The notes under the pieces were generated by a model. The model was given only the letters and a program-made list of their open reading frames with translations. It ran no database searches and was not told the DNA's origin. A stretch of DNA of 64,000 bases from NCBI RefSeq assembly GCF_018320785.1, contig NC_054865.1, forward strand, positions 45,220,898 to 45,284,897, written 5' to 3'. This DNA is from Cheilinus undulatus (Eukaryota > Chordata > Actinopteri > Labriformes > Labridae). Positions within the stretch are counted from its first letter, which is position 1. Each line of letters begins with the position of its first letter. Positions 13,501 through 24,900 of the stretch are shown in pieces. The translations under genes were made by a program, and so were the position numbers.

Positions 13501-15964
13501 AAATGAATGCTGAAACCTACAGAGTAGTGCAAAGACGTCTCAACCAAGGCAATCTTTCGGTGTGGCTCTTTGTTCTTGTTCTGATAAAGAAATGGGATTG
13601 AGGTCTGATTAAACTGCTGCCGTGGCTACATCAAAGCTAACAGCAGCCAATGTATGACACACTGCAACACCACCCTCGTAACTCTCGCAAACTCAGACCA
13701 AAGCAGGTCGGCAGAAGAGTGGAAACACCCTTGCTGTCAGAAAAAGCTTTCAGCGTGACTCTTTATTTCATGTGGCCAAGTTCTGATAAAACTGCTATAC
13801 TGTAACTATGTCTGAGCTAATTGCTACACCAGTGGCTGCCAACTTCCCCCGCACCTAGCCACCATCTCCTTCTCCTCAAATGACGATGATTGATCCAAAC
13901 CATTTTCAGGTCTGGCACAAATATTATAAATACGAGCTTTGCAAGATGGATTTGCCTGATGACAGACAATGAGTCTGGCTAATCTATCTGCTTTGCAAGG
14001 TTAAGGTTCCCCTGGACCCGCACGGAAAAATGGAACATCAGTTCTCTTTCCAGCAATAAAATCCCAACCAAATAGCTTTACATACATTTAGGCCATGTGC
14101 ACAATGGGGTTTGTGTCTTTGGAGAGCAGTATGAAGCAGCAGTGACCTCCATAGTCTATTCAGACGTCTCTGTTTATCAACTTTTCAGCCAGTGGCCCCC
14201 AAAATAAAGGTTCCAGAGACCCCCACAGTACCTAAAAGTGGTTGAAGCATATATGAACACAACTGTCCAAATTCATTTTAAGGATTTTTTTAAAACACAA
14301 CTCTGATTTTAGCATTAATCCCCTTGTTTTTTTTATTTACATGTAACTAATTCCATGCATTTATTTTTTTTAAACAAATGGGTAAAATTTACAATTTGAA
14401 ATAATTCAAAAAATATTTATTGTATTTTGGAAGGCATTGGCGAACCCCTGTTAGAGTTTTGTTACCCACAAGGGGGTCCCAACCCCCAGGTTGAGAACCA
14501 GTGCTTTAGCCCATAGCGCTGCTAGCAGGCTGTTGTGTTATGAACAATATAAACTGACAAGTAAAATATAATCCTCTGAGCTGTGTAAAATTAAGCACTA
14601 CTGAGCTAAATCCGCTAACATGTTTGACACTGAGATGAGTCTGAAGCTGAGGAGTGACTTGGAGCACTTGGCCTGATGTCACACCTATTAGTCAACAAAT
14701 ATCAACAGCTGCTGCTGCAGTAGATTTGTGCGTCTGCTGCCGCCCGCCTGTGTACCTTCCCAACAATGCTCGTTCTGAAGCCTCATGGTTCTGCTACCAA
14801 AGAGTACGTCCTGGGCAGGAGGACATGCTGCTGGATTTAATGGGTGGTAGCTGTGCCATAAAAACATGTACTGTATGTACACATGCTCATACATACTGGA
14901 ACAGAGTTTAAAGTATCAGATGATGTTTGGCAGCTCTCCATTAAGAGAAGAGCTGTGATTTAAGGGTGGGAGAGAACTGCAAAACCACCTGTCATACTAG
15001 CACAGTGGGGCAAAGTTCCCCATGATGACATAAACCAGAACAAAATGGAAGCAGAACTGAAAATAATCTCTTTTGTGGTATCGATAGGGTATAAATCTCA
15101 TATTTAAGTCCAGTGTGAAAGTTTTAATAGATTGTAGTAAGGTTTTTAAGACCATGGGATGGGTCCTGTCTAGCCATGTATTGAAAGGAGTTCAACGTTA
15201 GACTTCCCAGGCTCAATCTTGATGCAGTTTCAGAAAGGATGGTCATGGGACGTTGCACTTGTCTGCTCAATGTTTGCTTTATTTCCTCTGGACAACTGTA
15301 ACAATGTGAGCCCTCTGATGTGGTCAGTGTGTTGCAGCAGAACCGAGGGTGTGGCAGGCTGGCTGGGTAACTGCCTACACTTAAATCAAAGAAACAACAA
15401 CAGAAAATAGGGAGGTTTCCCCTTCATAATTTGTACCAGGGGATGGACCCACTAATGGGAAACAGAGGGGGATAGCGCCTGAGAAAGGGATGACAGGAAC
15501 TGGAAAGGAAGGTAGGGAAAATTGGGGAGGTTACGTGATGAATGAAGAAATTAGTTTTAGTAAAACACTGACCATTAGGCTGAAATGGTTCTCTGGTGCA
15601 GAAACAATGAGCCACTCCTTTTGCGTGCAGTGCAATGATTACAATGAAAAGGGCACATGTGAGCGTGCAGCACTAGCAGCAATTAGACACAAGATGAATC
15701 TATGATAAACTAAGGAGTCCAAACAAGGAAAAAGTTACATAATGCAGAAAATTGCTGAAAAAATTAGTAGCAAACAGCTTGATCAGGCAGTGATTTTATA
15801 TACTCTTACTCATTATTCATATCACATAATAAAGGCTTCACACCACTTACCCTGCTCCCTGCCTGTCCGTACATGCTGTATCCAACATCTATCCAGCTCA
15901 GCTCCACCACCAGAGTCACCAGGCAGGACAGTCTGCACAGAGTCCGGCTCATCTTCATCCTCAT
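7522..15964 (-). CDS. vegfd: Vascular endothelial growth factor D (complete, 9 coding exons)
   Basis: Secreted VEGF/PDGF-family growth factor. In vertebrates VEGF-D signals through VEGFR-3, and in some species VEGFR-2, in lymphatic and vascular growth. Exons in transcription order: 15851-15964, 12812-12850, 12490-12691, 12275-12395, 11463-11532, 11255-11382, 11049-11164, 9200-9365, 7522-7540. They total 975 nt, 324 residues plus stop, in frame at every junction. The start is the first ATG after an in-frame TGA and is followed by a leader with a hydrophobic stretch (SCLVTLVVELSW). VEGF-D hallmarks in the propeptide are SASSLDELL, DWKLWKCRLRL and SHRSTRYAAESY. The cystine-knot cysteines are at about residues 129, 154, 160, 163, 164, 171, 206 and 208, with nearly the spacing of VEGF-A. 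CSGCC replaces the usual CGGCC. Possible N-glycosylation sites are NTT (173) and NHT (202). The C-terminal silk-like region is shorter than in mammals (human VEGF-D is 354 residues) and ends in SCRCRYPK. Identification is firm; exon 2 is the least certain part. Confidence 0.93.
7752..9155 (-). mobile_element. Degenerate Tc1-like element in the last vegfd intron
   Basis: The right terminal repeat (GCCCATGATTGATTTTCAAAA to AATAGGCACTG, followed by TA) and a degraded left repeat (CAGTCATGGTCAATTTAATG) match the element at 17138-18179. A minus-strand helix-turn-helix remnant reads WNSVKSIIKKWKEYVTC and LSDRARRRLVRG near 8415-8545, as in Tc1 transposases. Stops and frameshifts disable it. A palindromic element has inserted near its right end (8761-9005). 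Confidence 0.75.
8761..9005. mobile_element. Palindromic MITE nested in a Tc1-like element
   Basis: Bounded by GTAACACTTTATTTGA on the left and TCAAATAAAGTGTTAC on the right, a perfect 16-base inverted repeat. A second, inner inverted repeat pairs ATTATGACACCTTTACC (about 8884) with GGTAAAGGTGTCATAAT (about 8952). It is non-coding. It splits the Tc1 3' region, which normally reads AAATCTGTTTT-CACTTTGACATTAAAG. The superfamily and the exact target duplication were not resolved. Confidence 0.8.
9440..9722 (+). mobile_element. Tc1/mariner-type transposase 3' remnant
   Basis: The plus strand preserves the signature CCTGACCTCAACACTACTGAGAA (a PDLN-x-x-EN motif of the DDE domain). It is followed by CTTTGTAGCATCCTTTAAAGG, AAACAGCAGCTCTGGGA and GGTGATATCAAAGAAGG, as in fish Tc1-like copies. 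Frameshifts are present and no ends were found. It lies in a vegfd intron. Confidence 0.55.
11985..12078. repeat. Retroelement 3' tail fragment ending in ATGGATGGA
   Basis: The sequence CAGCTGGGATAGGCTCCA, then AGGATAAGCAGTATAGAAAATGGATGGATGGA, is the tail shared by many fish L2-type LINEs and their SINE partners. Only the tail is present. It lies in a vegfd intron. Confidence 0.65.
12812..12850 (-). CDS. vegfd: vegfd candidate 39-nt in-frame micro-exon
   Basis: Minus strand: a TCTATAG acceptor, then 13 codons reading KSPVTNSQREKEE, then a GTATGT donor. Both junctions are phase 0, so inclusion or skipping leaves the frame intact. Skipping would join GSR directly to IREEWEKK. Human VEGF-D has extra residues in this propeptide region, which makes inclusion plausible. 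A 120-base intron separates it from the next exon. Transcript evidence is lacking. Confidence 0.5.
13540..13860. repeat. Dispersed repeat of the GCCAAAGCAGG family
   Basis: CCAAAGCAGGTCGGCAGAAG (about 13698), AAAAAGCTTTCAGCGTGACTC and a CTATGTCTGAGCTAA block match the copies at 690-1420 and 29600-29800. A second partial unit precedes it at about 13545-13655. Non-coding, in vegfd intron 1. Confidence 0.5.
14190..14503. mobile_element. hAT-like short element
   Basis: Starts CAGTGGCCCCCAAAA and ends CCAGGTTGAGAACCAGTG. The right end, reversed, is the widespread CACTGGTTCTCAACCTGGG hAT terminus. The flanks (TTTTCAGC / CTTTAGCC) resemble a decayed 8-base duplication. The rest of vegfd intron 1 (12851-15850) shows nothing else recognisable. 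Confidence 0.5.
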
Positions 15965-17135
15965 CCTTTGGCTCCACTCGCCTTGTCTGAGAAACTCTCA
16001 GCAGTTCGAGAGCTGGCTGCTTCTCTCAGACCAGCTGAGTCCTCCAGACCACACACACTTAGTCTCTCTGTGCCGGTATGTACAACACCAACTCTTAATC
16101 TTCCAGCTGCACTAAAGAGAGTGTGTTTTAGTGAGTGTGTGTGTCAAAGCCAGACGTGACCTGTCAGAGAGAGCCAGACACGCCAAATGGAGGAGGCTTT
16201 AAAACATGCACCTTTAACTGCAGGAGCTTTGATGCACAGCCTGAGGTGTCCAGTTAAATATCAAGGAGCTTAAAATCACCTTAAAAACCTTCAGATTTTA
16301 CTAAGGTGTCTTCTCAGCTTGCAATCTTTTTTGTTTATTTTAACTGAAAACCCTTGAGATATTTCAAGAACTCTTGATTAAATATCTGGACAAATTCCTC
16401 TGTGTTTAAACTCTACACTTCTTCACCCACTCTCCCCTGAAAAGTAGCCTTCACTTCACTGCCAATTTCAGGTCACAATGTGTAAGTTTGACTTCTCCTC
16501 TGAGTCCACAGGTCTCCAGATCCTGCTGCTGCTGTAAATCCTTGTGGAAAAAAAAAAAGGTTCAAAAGAAGCCACCAATTTTCTTCCTTTCAGATGTGGG
16601 CAAACTCTAAAAAAGCTCAGTATGTCTGTTTTGGTGTCAGCCCTGCTGGTCCTGCTTCCTCTTTAAATGTCTGTCTGTCAAGTGCTCGAGTCCCCCGCCA
16701 CTTAAATCCCCTATCAGTGTCTGCAGCCTCCGGAGCTGCCAAAATGCACGCAGGCGAAGAGCAGTAACATGTGTTTTAAATGTGATCCAGACCTCTGTTA
16801 AGTGTAAGGGGAAATAAGATGCCAGCACCACCCCTGTCCCACTGACATCCCACCCACTTGCCCATCCATGCATGTTTGACTGAGGATCTGGGAAAATGAT
16901 GACATAATGGACACGACAGACAAAATATTTGTGTACAAATAAAAAACTGCTGAAGCACCTTTTCTGATTGATAAAAACTATATTTAATAGTCATAAAATT
17001 TACAAAATGATACTTTACCCTCCAACATTTTAGTGTAATATACATGTAGAAATCAACTGAACAATAAAAATCAATTTTAAAAAGTAGTGCATCTAATGAG
17101 AGTCATATTTTGGTAGACCTGCAAAGACATGCATC
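15965..17135. other. Upstream region of vegfd (promoter not resolved)
   Basis: About 1.2 kb between the vegfd start codon and the Tc1-like element. It must contain the vegfd 5' UTR and promoter, because exon 1 reads back to an in-frame stop just upstream without a splice acceptor. No convincing TATA box, CpG island or repeat was found. The short ORFs in the region show no coding character. Confidence 0.4.
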
Positions 17136-17137
17136 TA

Positions 17138-18179
17138 CAGTGCCTGTATAAAAGATTCACCCCCTTGGATGTTTTACCCTTTCATTGTTTTTTATGAATT
17201 AATCATGGTCGAAATAATTTAGCTTTTTTCACAAAAAAGGAAAAAAAACCTTTTTGAATGTCAAGGTGAAAACAGATTTCTAAAAAGTTATGTCACTTAC
17301 ATAAAAATATGTATTGGGTTTTCTATTGCATTGAGGTCTGGGCTTCGACTAGTTCTCTTGCAGACCGAATATGATTGTCCATATTTTGACGCATTCATTT
17401 CACCCTCTATCTTTACAAGGCTTCCAAGGTTGGCTGCCGAGAAGCATCCCCACAGCATGATGCTGCCACCACTGTGCCTCACAGAGTGGATAGTTTGTTT
17501 TTGGAGATGTCTGATGGTTGATGTCTGCCAAATATAGCGTCTGATGGCCAAGAAGCACCATTTTGGTCTCATCGGACCAAAGAACTTTCTTCCACTTGAC
17601 CATGAAGTTTCCCCCATGACTTTTGGGGAACTCTAGTCCAGATTTAATCTGAGTTTTCTTCAGTAGTGGCTTTCTCTTTGCCACTCTACCTTAAAGGTTT
17701 GAATGGTGAAGAACCACAACAGTTGTTGTATGCAGAGGCTCTCCCATATCAGCTTCTGAGATATACATATATACTTTTCTCTGAGCTGCTTACAGTGTTC
17801 CTTTGTCTTTATGGTGTTATGGTAGCGATGAATACTGATTAAACTGTGACTGGACCGTCCCGACGCAGGTGTCTTTATACTACAATGACTTGAGACACAT
17901 TCACTGCACTCAGGTGATCCCCATTTCACTAACTGTGAGACTACTAGCACCAATTGGCTGGACCTCTGTTGGATTAGGTCGGTGACTTTAAAGGGGGTGA
18001 ATATTTATGCAGTCACATATTTTACATCAATATTTTCATTCAATTGACAGTATTTACTGGAAACATGTTTCAATTTGGCATCAAATAATTTTTTTGTATT
18101 TTTTTTATATCACTGACCATGATTGATTCATAATACCAATAACAGGGTAAAACAACCAAGGTGGATTTAACAGGCACTG
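17138..18179 (-). mobile_element. Tc1-like DNA transposon with both ends, transposase inactivated
   Basis: TA target duplications (17136-17137 and 18180-18181) flank imperfect inverted repeats of about 70 bases, starting CAGTGCCTG and ending CAGGCACTG. The inner end of each carries ATGGTC / GACCAT. The minus strand keeps transposase pieces around 17300-17700: KKVLWSDETKMVLLG, then SGGSIMLWGCFSA and IEGEMNASKYGQ in another frame. Frameshifts and an internal deletion make it a pseudogene of about 1.04 kb against the roughly 1.3-1.6 kb usual for intact elements. It is the best-preserved member of this family in the window. Confidence 0.85.
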
Positions 18180-18937
18180 TACAAGTTTTAATTTACTCCA
18201 TTTTCTTGTAACATCAAGTAAATTTCTGTTCTTTAATACAGAATATTTACTTATTTAACTTCTTATCTCTGGTTAATAATGACTGTTTTGCCTTGATAAC
18301 TGGTTAAGGTTAGTCATTGCCCCATTATTTAAGGATATTAACTTGTTATCATGTGGAAAGAAACAAGTTATTATGCCAAGATAATGACATAAATAAGTCA
18401 AGTACTCAAGGAGGGAGCTTGAAATTACTTTCTATCTTGAGTAAAGCATGTCTGCTTAGGGCTCTAGTGCATAGTGCATAAAACATTTCAGATTTAAAAC
18501 TTCTACTTCCTGAAATTAGTGCATTTATGTTCATCTCAGCAGTGTGAAAGCATTTACACACAAGCTTTATAACAGCTCAGCCACAGTGTACAAACAGCAG
18601 AGGGAAAATGTAATAAAGCCTAAACTTAACAAGGGGCGTGGAGAGCAGAAACACATTTTCCCTAATATCTATATCTTATAGTGGAAAGGGAGTTAATGCA
18701 CTACACTGCAAACAAAAAGGCGAGTTTCCACAAAGCAAGTAAACATGGAACAAGTCAGAATGCATGATGGAAAGTACTAGATGTCCTGTAACACATATTC
18801 AGCCCAAACCCTTGGAATAAATACCTACATATTCAAACCTCAAACTTTTACTATCTGTTTAGAATCATAAGAATAAAACTGCTTAAAGCTTGATCTGTAA
18901 GGCAAACATTTCACCATCTTAGTGTGTCATGAGGTGT

Positions 18938-21900
18938 TCAGAGAGAATCTCTGATCTTAGACCTCCAGTTTACGGCTCTTTCAAAGCCATTTGTGCCGTT
19001 GTGGTAGTCCTTAATAGCCTCTGTGATCTCCTCGTCTGTGTTCATTACAAATGGACCTGAGAGGCAGACACAAAAAAGAAATTCGTACTTTATATTTTTG
19101 TTGGAGAAATGGCTTTATTGTAGTGTAGTTGCATTGTTTTGTATTTTGATTGCAGGGGCCATTTCAAGAAGGAAGCTCAATAAACTCAGAGTCTAGCTCT
19201 GAGCTCTGACTTGATCTACCTCAGATGAGAAACACTGAGTTGTCAGTTTCAGAGCAGCAAATCTGAGTAAGGTAAATCAATTCTGAGGTCAGTGTAGGAA
19301 ACACAACTGTGAAAACCATCATCAATGGAGCCCCGATGCAAGGATTTACTGTGGCAAAAGGTCCACGCGTTCCTGTACCTGTACGGTACTCAAACTTACT
19401 GACAACAGAGATGCCAGTAAGTTAGTGTAAAAAGCATCTGAAATGTCTAACAGCGTAATGAAAAGCTGTCTGAGAGCCAAACAACCAGCTCTACTGAGCT
19501 GAGACAAATGATCTGGATCTCCTAAAAGAGATGGATTTCCTAAAACAAGGAGTGAGGCTGGACAGACATCTGCTGAGGAAACACAGGCAGATAATGTTTA
19601 AACGTGCTAAACCATGACAAAACTACTGAAACAAACTTGATCACTTTTTCGAATTGGACCATACACAAGTGTTGTGTGACAACAATCGTTCAGGCCAATA
19701 ATTCCTGTCTCCTGCTGTTTTTTTCTGTGCATTTTTTAAACTAAAAAAAAAAAAAAAAAAAAAAAAAAAGACTGGCTGCAGACAACAGGAGCCATACCTG
19801 GCCTCAACATTGGAGGCTACATCACATACAGGCCAGAAGTTGGTCTTCTTTGTGGGGTCATCTCAGTGTTAGTTTTGGCAGCTATTTTTAATTTCAGTCT
19901 TAGTTTTAGTCTTTAAATGAAATGCATTTTAGTTTTAGTCACATTTTAATCATTTACATCATTTTTAGTTCTAGTCTAGTTTTAATCGATGAAAACTCAA
20001 AACATTTTGGTCTAGTTTTAGTCCATAAAAGTCCTCACATTTTAGTCTTTACTTCAGTCCAAGCATTAATTTTCTTGCCTATTTCTGGTACCAAATCATG
20101 GTAGTGTGTTCTAGGCACTCTGCCAAACCTGGGGTCCCTGCTTCCTACGGCTGAGGGACAGAATAGCAAGAGATGCATTCTTTTTGACAGATTAACCCAC
20201 AGTGGAGAAATAGCATGGATTTTGAATGTCAGACAAAAACTACATTACATTTTTGTCTAGTTTTAGTCATCTTGACGAAAACTAAACTTATTTTTTGTCA
20301 CTTTTAGTCATCAAAGATCTATTTTTGTTAGTCATAGTCGAGTTTTTGTCATGGAGAAAAAGGCTGTCGACGAACATTTTTAGTCATAGTTTTAGTCGAC
20401 GAATTTAACACTGGGTCATCTGCCCCTTTCCCTTCTTGGACTTTGGAAAGATAAATGATGGAAGTAAGTGCTTCATTGAAGCTTACATGCACCAGGTAAG
20501 CTTCAATTCAACTCACATAATATGTGATATCAATTGTTTGTCTTGTTTGGATCCAATTTCATATCAGGGTCAACAGACTCAAGGTTTGCACTAAACCTGC
20601 TTAATGAAATGGGCCCCTGCTGTGTTTTGTGCACTCTGAGTGAGTGCTCTGTTGTCGTGTGGATATGGCAGCCTTCAGTTTCTCATATGGCGTCCTGATA
20701 GCAGCAACTTTTTTGTTACTGGCCTCCAAAAACTTAGTTTGTGTTGCTTAAATGGTGCTTTTTGGTTCACTTGGTAAAAGTGGGACATTTTTGTATCCTT
20801 TATAATCTCTCTTGTAATTTCAGTAATGTTGTGTTTTCTGAGTAATTATGTTTTTTGAGAGCCAGTAGTGCCTTTTTCTATTGCACCCACGGTCTCTTGT
20901 TTAGATTGTTGTAAGAAGCCTTTTATTGAGTATATGTAAATAATTGTTGATTTTGCCTCTAACCCAGTGTGTTAGTCTGAGGACCAGGAAGGAAACACCT
21001 TGTTTCCTTTACTTTCTATGTTTTACACCTACCAACTAGGCTGTTGCATAGATATTTTACTTGTTAAGTTTGTTTTGGACTTCTTAATTCTGTAAAAGAT
21101 TTAGAGAAACAAAAAAATCACCTACCACGTTGAGCAACAGGCTCTTTGATTGGTTTGCCAGCGATCAGAACAAAATGGGAAACTTCAGTGCCCTGAAAAA
21201 GCATAAAAGCAACATTATCATCTTTGTCCGTGAGCATGAAGTGGACTGTTATATTTCATCTCTGCATGAGACCTTTTTATCCACACTGTAATTATGTATT
21301 ATGAGTGTAATTCCAACACCAAACACCGGGTGGAGTCTTGGTTTATGGTGGGCATGACGCCAAGGCTCCAGGTGACTCAGGTTACAGGTGTGTGAATGAA
21401 ACATTCAAGGTTGTGACCATGTTGTGCAACATCTCACAGAGAGGTTGCAAAGTGTTTATTTATTCAGTGACACAAGAGTGGGGGTTAGGACTTAAGATGA
21501 TCCAGGTCCTCACATTTAAGATGGTTTGAAAAATGTTAAAGGCCTTAAATCAAGTACTACAGTCTAGGAAAGTGACTTAATCACTGAAACAATATTGTCA
21601 CAAGATGGAATAATTGGACATGAGAAAAAGCAAAAATAGTGTGTATCAAACAAAACTGAAGTCATAAAGCATCAAAAATCCTGAAAATCATGGATAATGA
21701 GACTCTGAAGGCTTACAGCCTCACCTTATTCTCAAATTTCACACAGTCTCCATCTCCAAACACCACAGTGTGATGGGGCTCCACCTTCTGCTGCTCCTCA
21801 TCTGGACCTTAAAACAAAGAATTTGAAAGTTACTATATCATATGTTTTATATGCTTATCTTACACTTAAATAAATTCAGCTCCAACTAATTTCTGGCATG

Positions 21901-24900
21901 TTCCCCTCTGGGGGTGAAAGCTTTAACATCTTCCAGTGTAGTTACCACAGACAGTAGACCAGGCTTCCTGTTCTGATCATAATTTAAAGTCCAGCTATGC
22001 AAGAGATAAATATCATGTTTAGGGAGGCTCCTGTGGGTTCCAGATCACATTGAAGGTCAGAGGTTAAGTCCCCAGTTCCTACAGCCACATGTTGATGTGT
22101 ACTTGGACAAGACGCTGCTCTTGGTAACAGTTTGGCTTTATAATGTGGATTCAATAACAACAAAAGGTTGGAGAACTGGACACTGGTTTTCAAACAGGAG
22201 CTAGCTGCGGCAGCTAACATAAAAGAGACGCACAGGCTTGTTCATGAACGGCTCATCATCTCTCGGTTACTCAACCCACAAGGTTTATTCAGTTGATAGT
22301 CTATCACTGTTTTAATTAAAAATATGCTTGTGACAAAAAGAGGATTGTTTTATATTTTAAAGGCACTCAGTTAGCCTCTTAGTTCAGCACAAGACTCTTC
22401 ATCTGGCTCGATGATGCTAGACACAAGGAGGTCTGCAGGACTGAGTATTTGTGATACTGATCGCCTCCACTCCAGGTAAATCGGTTAAACTGTAAAAAAA
22501 AATCACTTTTTTGTAAAGTGTAGGAATCATATTCTTCCTATGTTCCAATTCATTCTTAACAGCTGTCCCCCACTTCCTGGCCCCAAACTGGCATTAGGGA
22601 TCACATGATTGCAGACAACCTATAACTGGAGCTGCACATGTCTACCTCATTTTGTCTTCATAGTCCTCTCTGCAAAATTTTGCTCCCACAGTGTAGTTAA
22701 GTTGTGGAACAAACAGTCTCTAAAGTTAGAGCCTTAACTTATCAGACCTTGGGACTCAGTCAGAGTCTGGGAGGCTTTCCAGCATAAACCAGTTCATGCT
22801 CATTGCAATTAGTTACATAACCACAACGTGCATTATTATGATGCAAATACTGTTCTGACACAGTGTTGTAGTTTAATCTCATTTCTGCAAATAAGTTGAC
22901 AAATTAATCATTCGCAATTATTACATTTGTATGATGGATCACTTCTGGATCCCACAAGACTTTCATCAGTCTATTGTAAGTTGAATAAAAAACAGGTGCC
23001 TGCATGTTTGAGACATTTTGACCTGGAATAACACTTACAGTACTGAAGAAGTACAGTCGTAAAAGTGAGAAACCCATGAACAAAGCCAGCTGGTTGTTAT
23101 TGGTCCAGACGACATGTAGAGTCGGCACTTAAAATATAAGTACTTTAATCCAAGCAGCCACTCTCCTTTTCTCATGCCATCAAAACATCTGCTAGGAATT
23201 GAGAGATCCTGCCATGTAACAATGGAGAGTGATCAAATTATAATGAAGTTTTGTAAAAAGAACATGAAAGGGGAATTCTGATTGAAAGCAACAGGTTTTA
23301 AGACAACCACCAAAGCCTCTGAAAATTAGTTAACCGTCTGAGAGTGTTTGTTCCCATGCGAGGGGAACACCCTGATCACAAAATGCCACCCAATAAGCAG
23401 GAAATGCATCATTATTATAATGCAGTATTACTTTTTCCAGTAGGGCGTCACTACAACATGTCAGCACAATTACTGATATGAAGCAAACTTAGACATGGTC
23501 ATATTTTAGAACAGTAGCACTGTCATTTTTCCCATGATAATGGGTAAATTTCACATGAACTGGGGCAGTCAGGAGATTTTATTTTATGGACAGTATATGA
23601 ATCCATCAAGTTTTAAAGTGAAACACATGGACGTCTTGGCTGAATACAGAAGGGAAGTTAGCATTGGATTGAGATCACACACATTTTTGTAACGTAGATA
23701 CGGCAGCAGGGAGAGAAGGGAGGGAAGCTGGAAACGATCACACAGGTTGAGAAGAGTGCACATATATAAGTCAAATTAAGTATTACCCTGTCTTTGAGGG
23801 ATTTTTTAGTTCTTATCTGAAGGGACAGAAAATATGACCCAGGCCTTGTTAAAGTATTTTATATATTAATCAGAGAAATAAACCATTTCTTGCTTTCAAA
23901 AGATTATAAAGAAGACCAAAACTCACCCAGATGAATGGATCCTGACAGTGTATAGATGAATGCAGTCCATCCTGACAAACACAGAAATATAACAGTTATT
24001 AAGAAGTTGGAGGACCGTTTTGAAAGAGTTTCCAACTCATAAACCTGCAATAAAAATCCTGTCAACCTGTGAGCAGCAGGACTTAGGTAAATGTACACAC
24101 CCAGTCAATGTTCTTGTAATATTTCTAAACATGATTTTAACAGACCTCAAGGGAGCAAAAACCTTTGTACTGTGACTCTTAACTGATTCTTCCGATTTTA
24201 TTTTATTCAGCCTCATTTTTGCATAATAATTTTACACATTCCCTCTACCTACAAATTCCTTGTAATTCTAGTGGTTATCCCTTTTGGCGTACTTTCAGAC
24301 ACCCAGGTCCACAAGTGCATCCCATTTCCCATTTTCTTGACAAATCAATACCAGAGTCTGTATCAGAGTGTAAAAATTGCTGATGACTCAGTGATTGTGT
24401 CTCTCCTTTCAAATGATGACCCTGATCTTGGGCTAGTTTTAACAGATTTTAATGAATAATGTAAGACATGCTTTTATAAAAATCAGTGTGTCCAAAAGGA
24501 AAGAAGTAAGAGTAGATTTTAGGAAGAACCCCACTGCCATTTATTGAGCATACAGTGTTAGTTCAGGCAGGCCTCGGAGTCTGGCGCTGCCATATAGTTG
24601 AGATCAGCTGACAGCCAGCTGATTCTCTTTCAAGCACTTGATTGGCTAATTACACTCATGCTGCCCTTTTAAGCTGCTCTAGCCTGCTATTCTTGGCTGC
24701 TCCCTCTGCAAGAAACTTTTTGAAACCCTCCTCCACCCCAGCTCCTCCTTTTTTCTGCATCTGACTTAATCAATGCTATTCTGTTGTCTTTGATACCTGC
24801 TGTACTCTGGATGTTTTTAGCTGCTTCTCTACATGCCTCAGGCTTACCTTGTATGCACAAAAAGAGCAAGAACAGGAGAGGTTATTGAAAAGTGTAAGTC

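Noticed and set aside
17297-17684. Transposase-like ORFs on the minus strand as a gene
   Set aside because: The matching pieces lie in different frames inside one TA-flanked Tc1-like element; annotated as an inactivated transposon.
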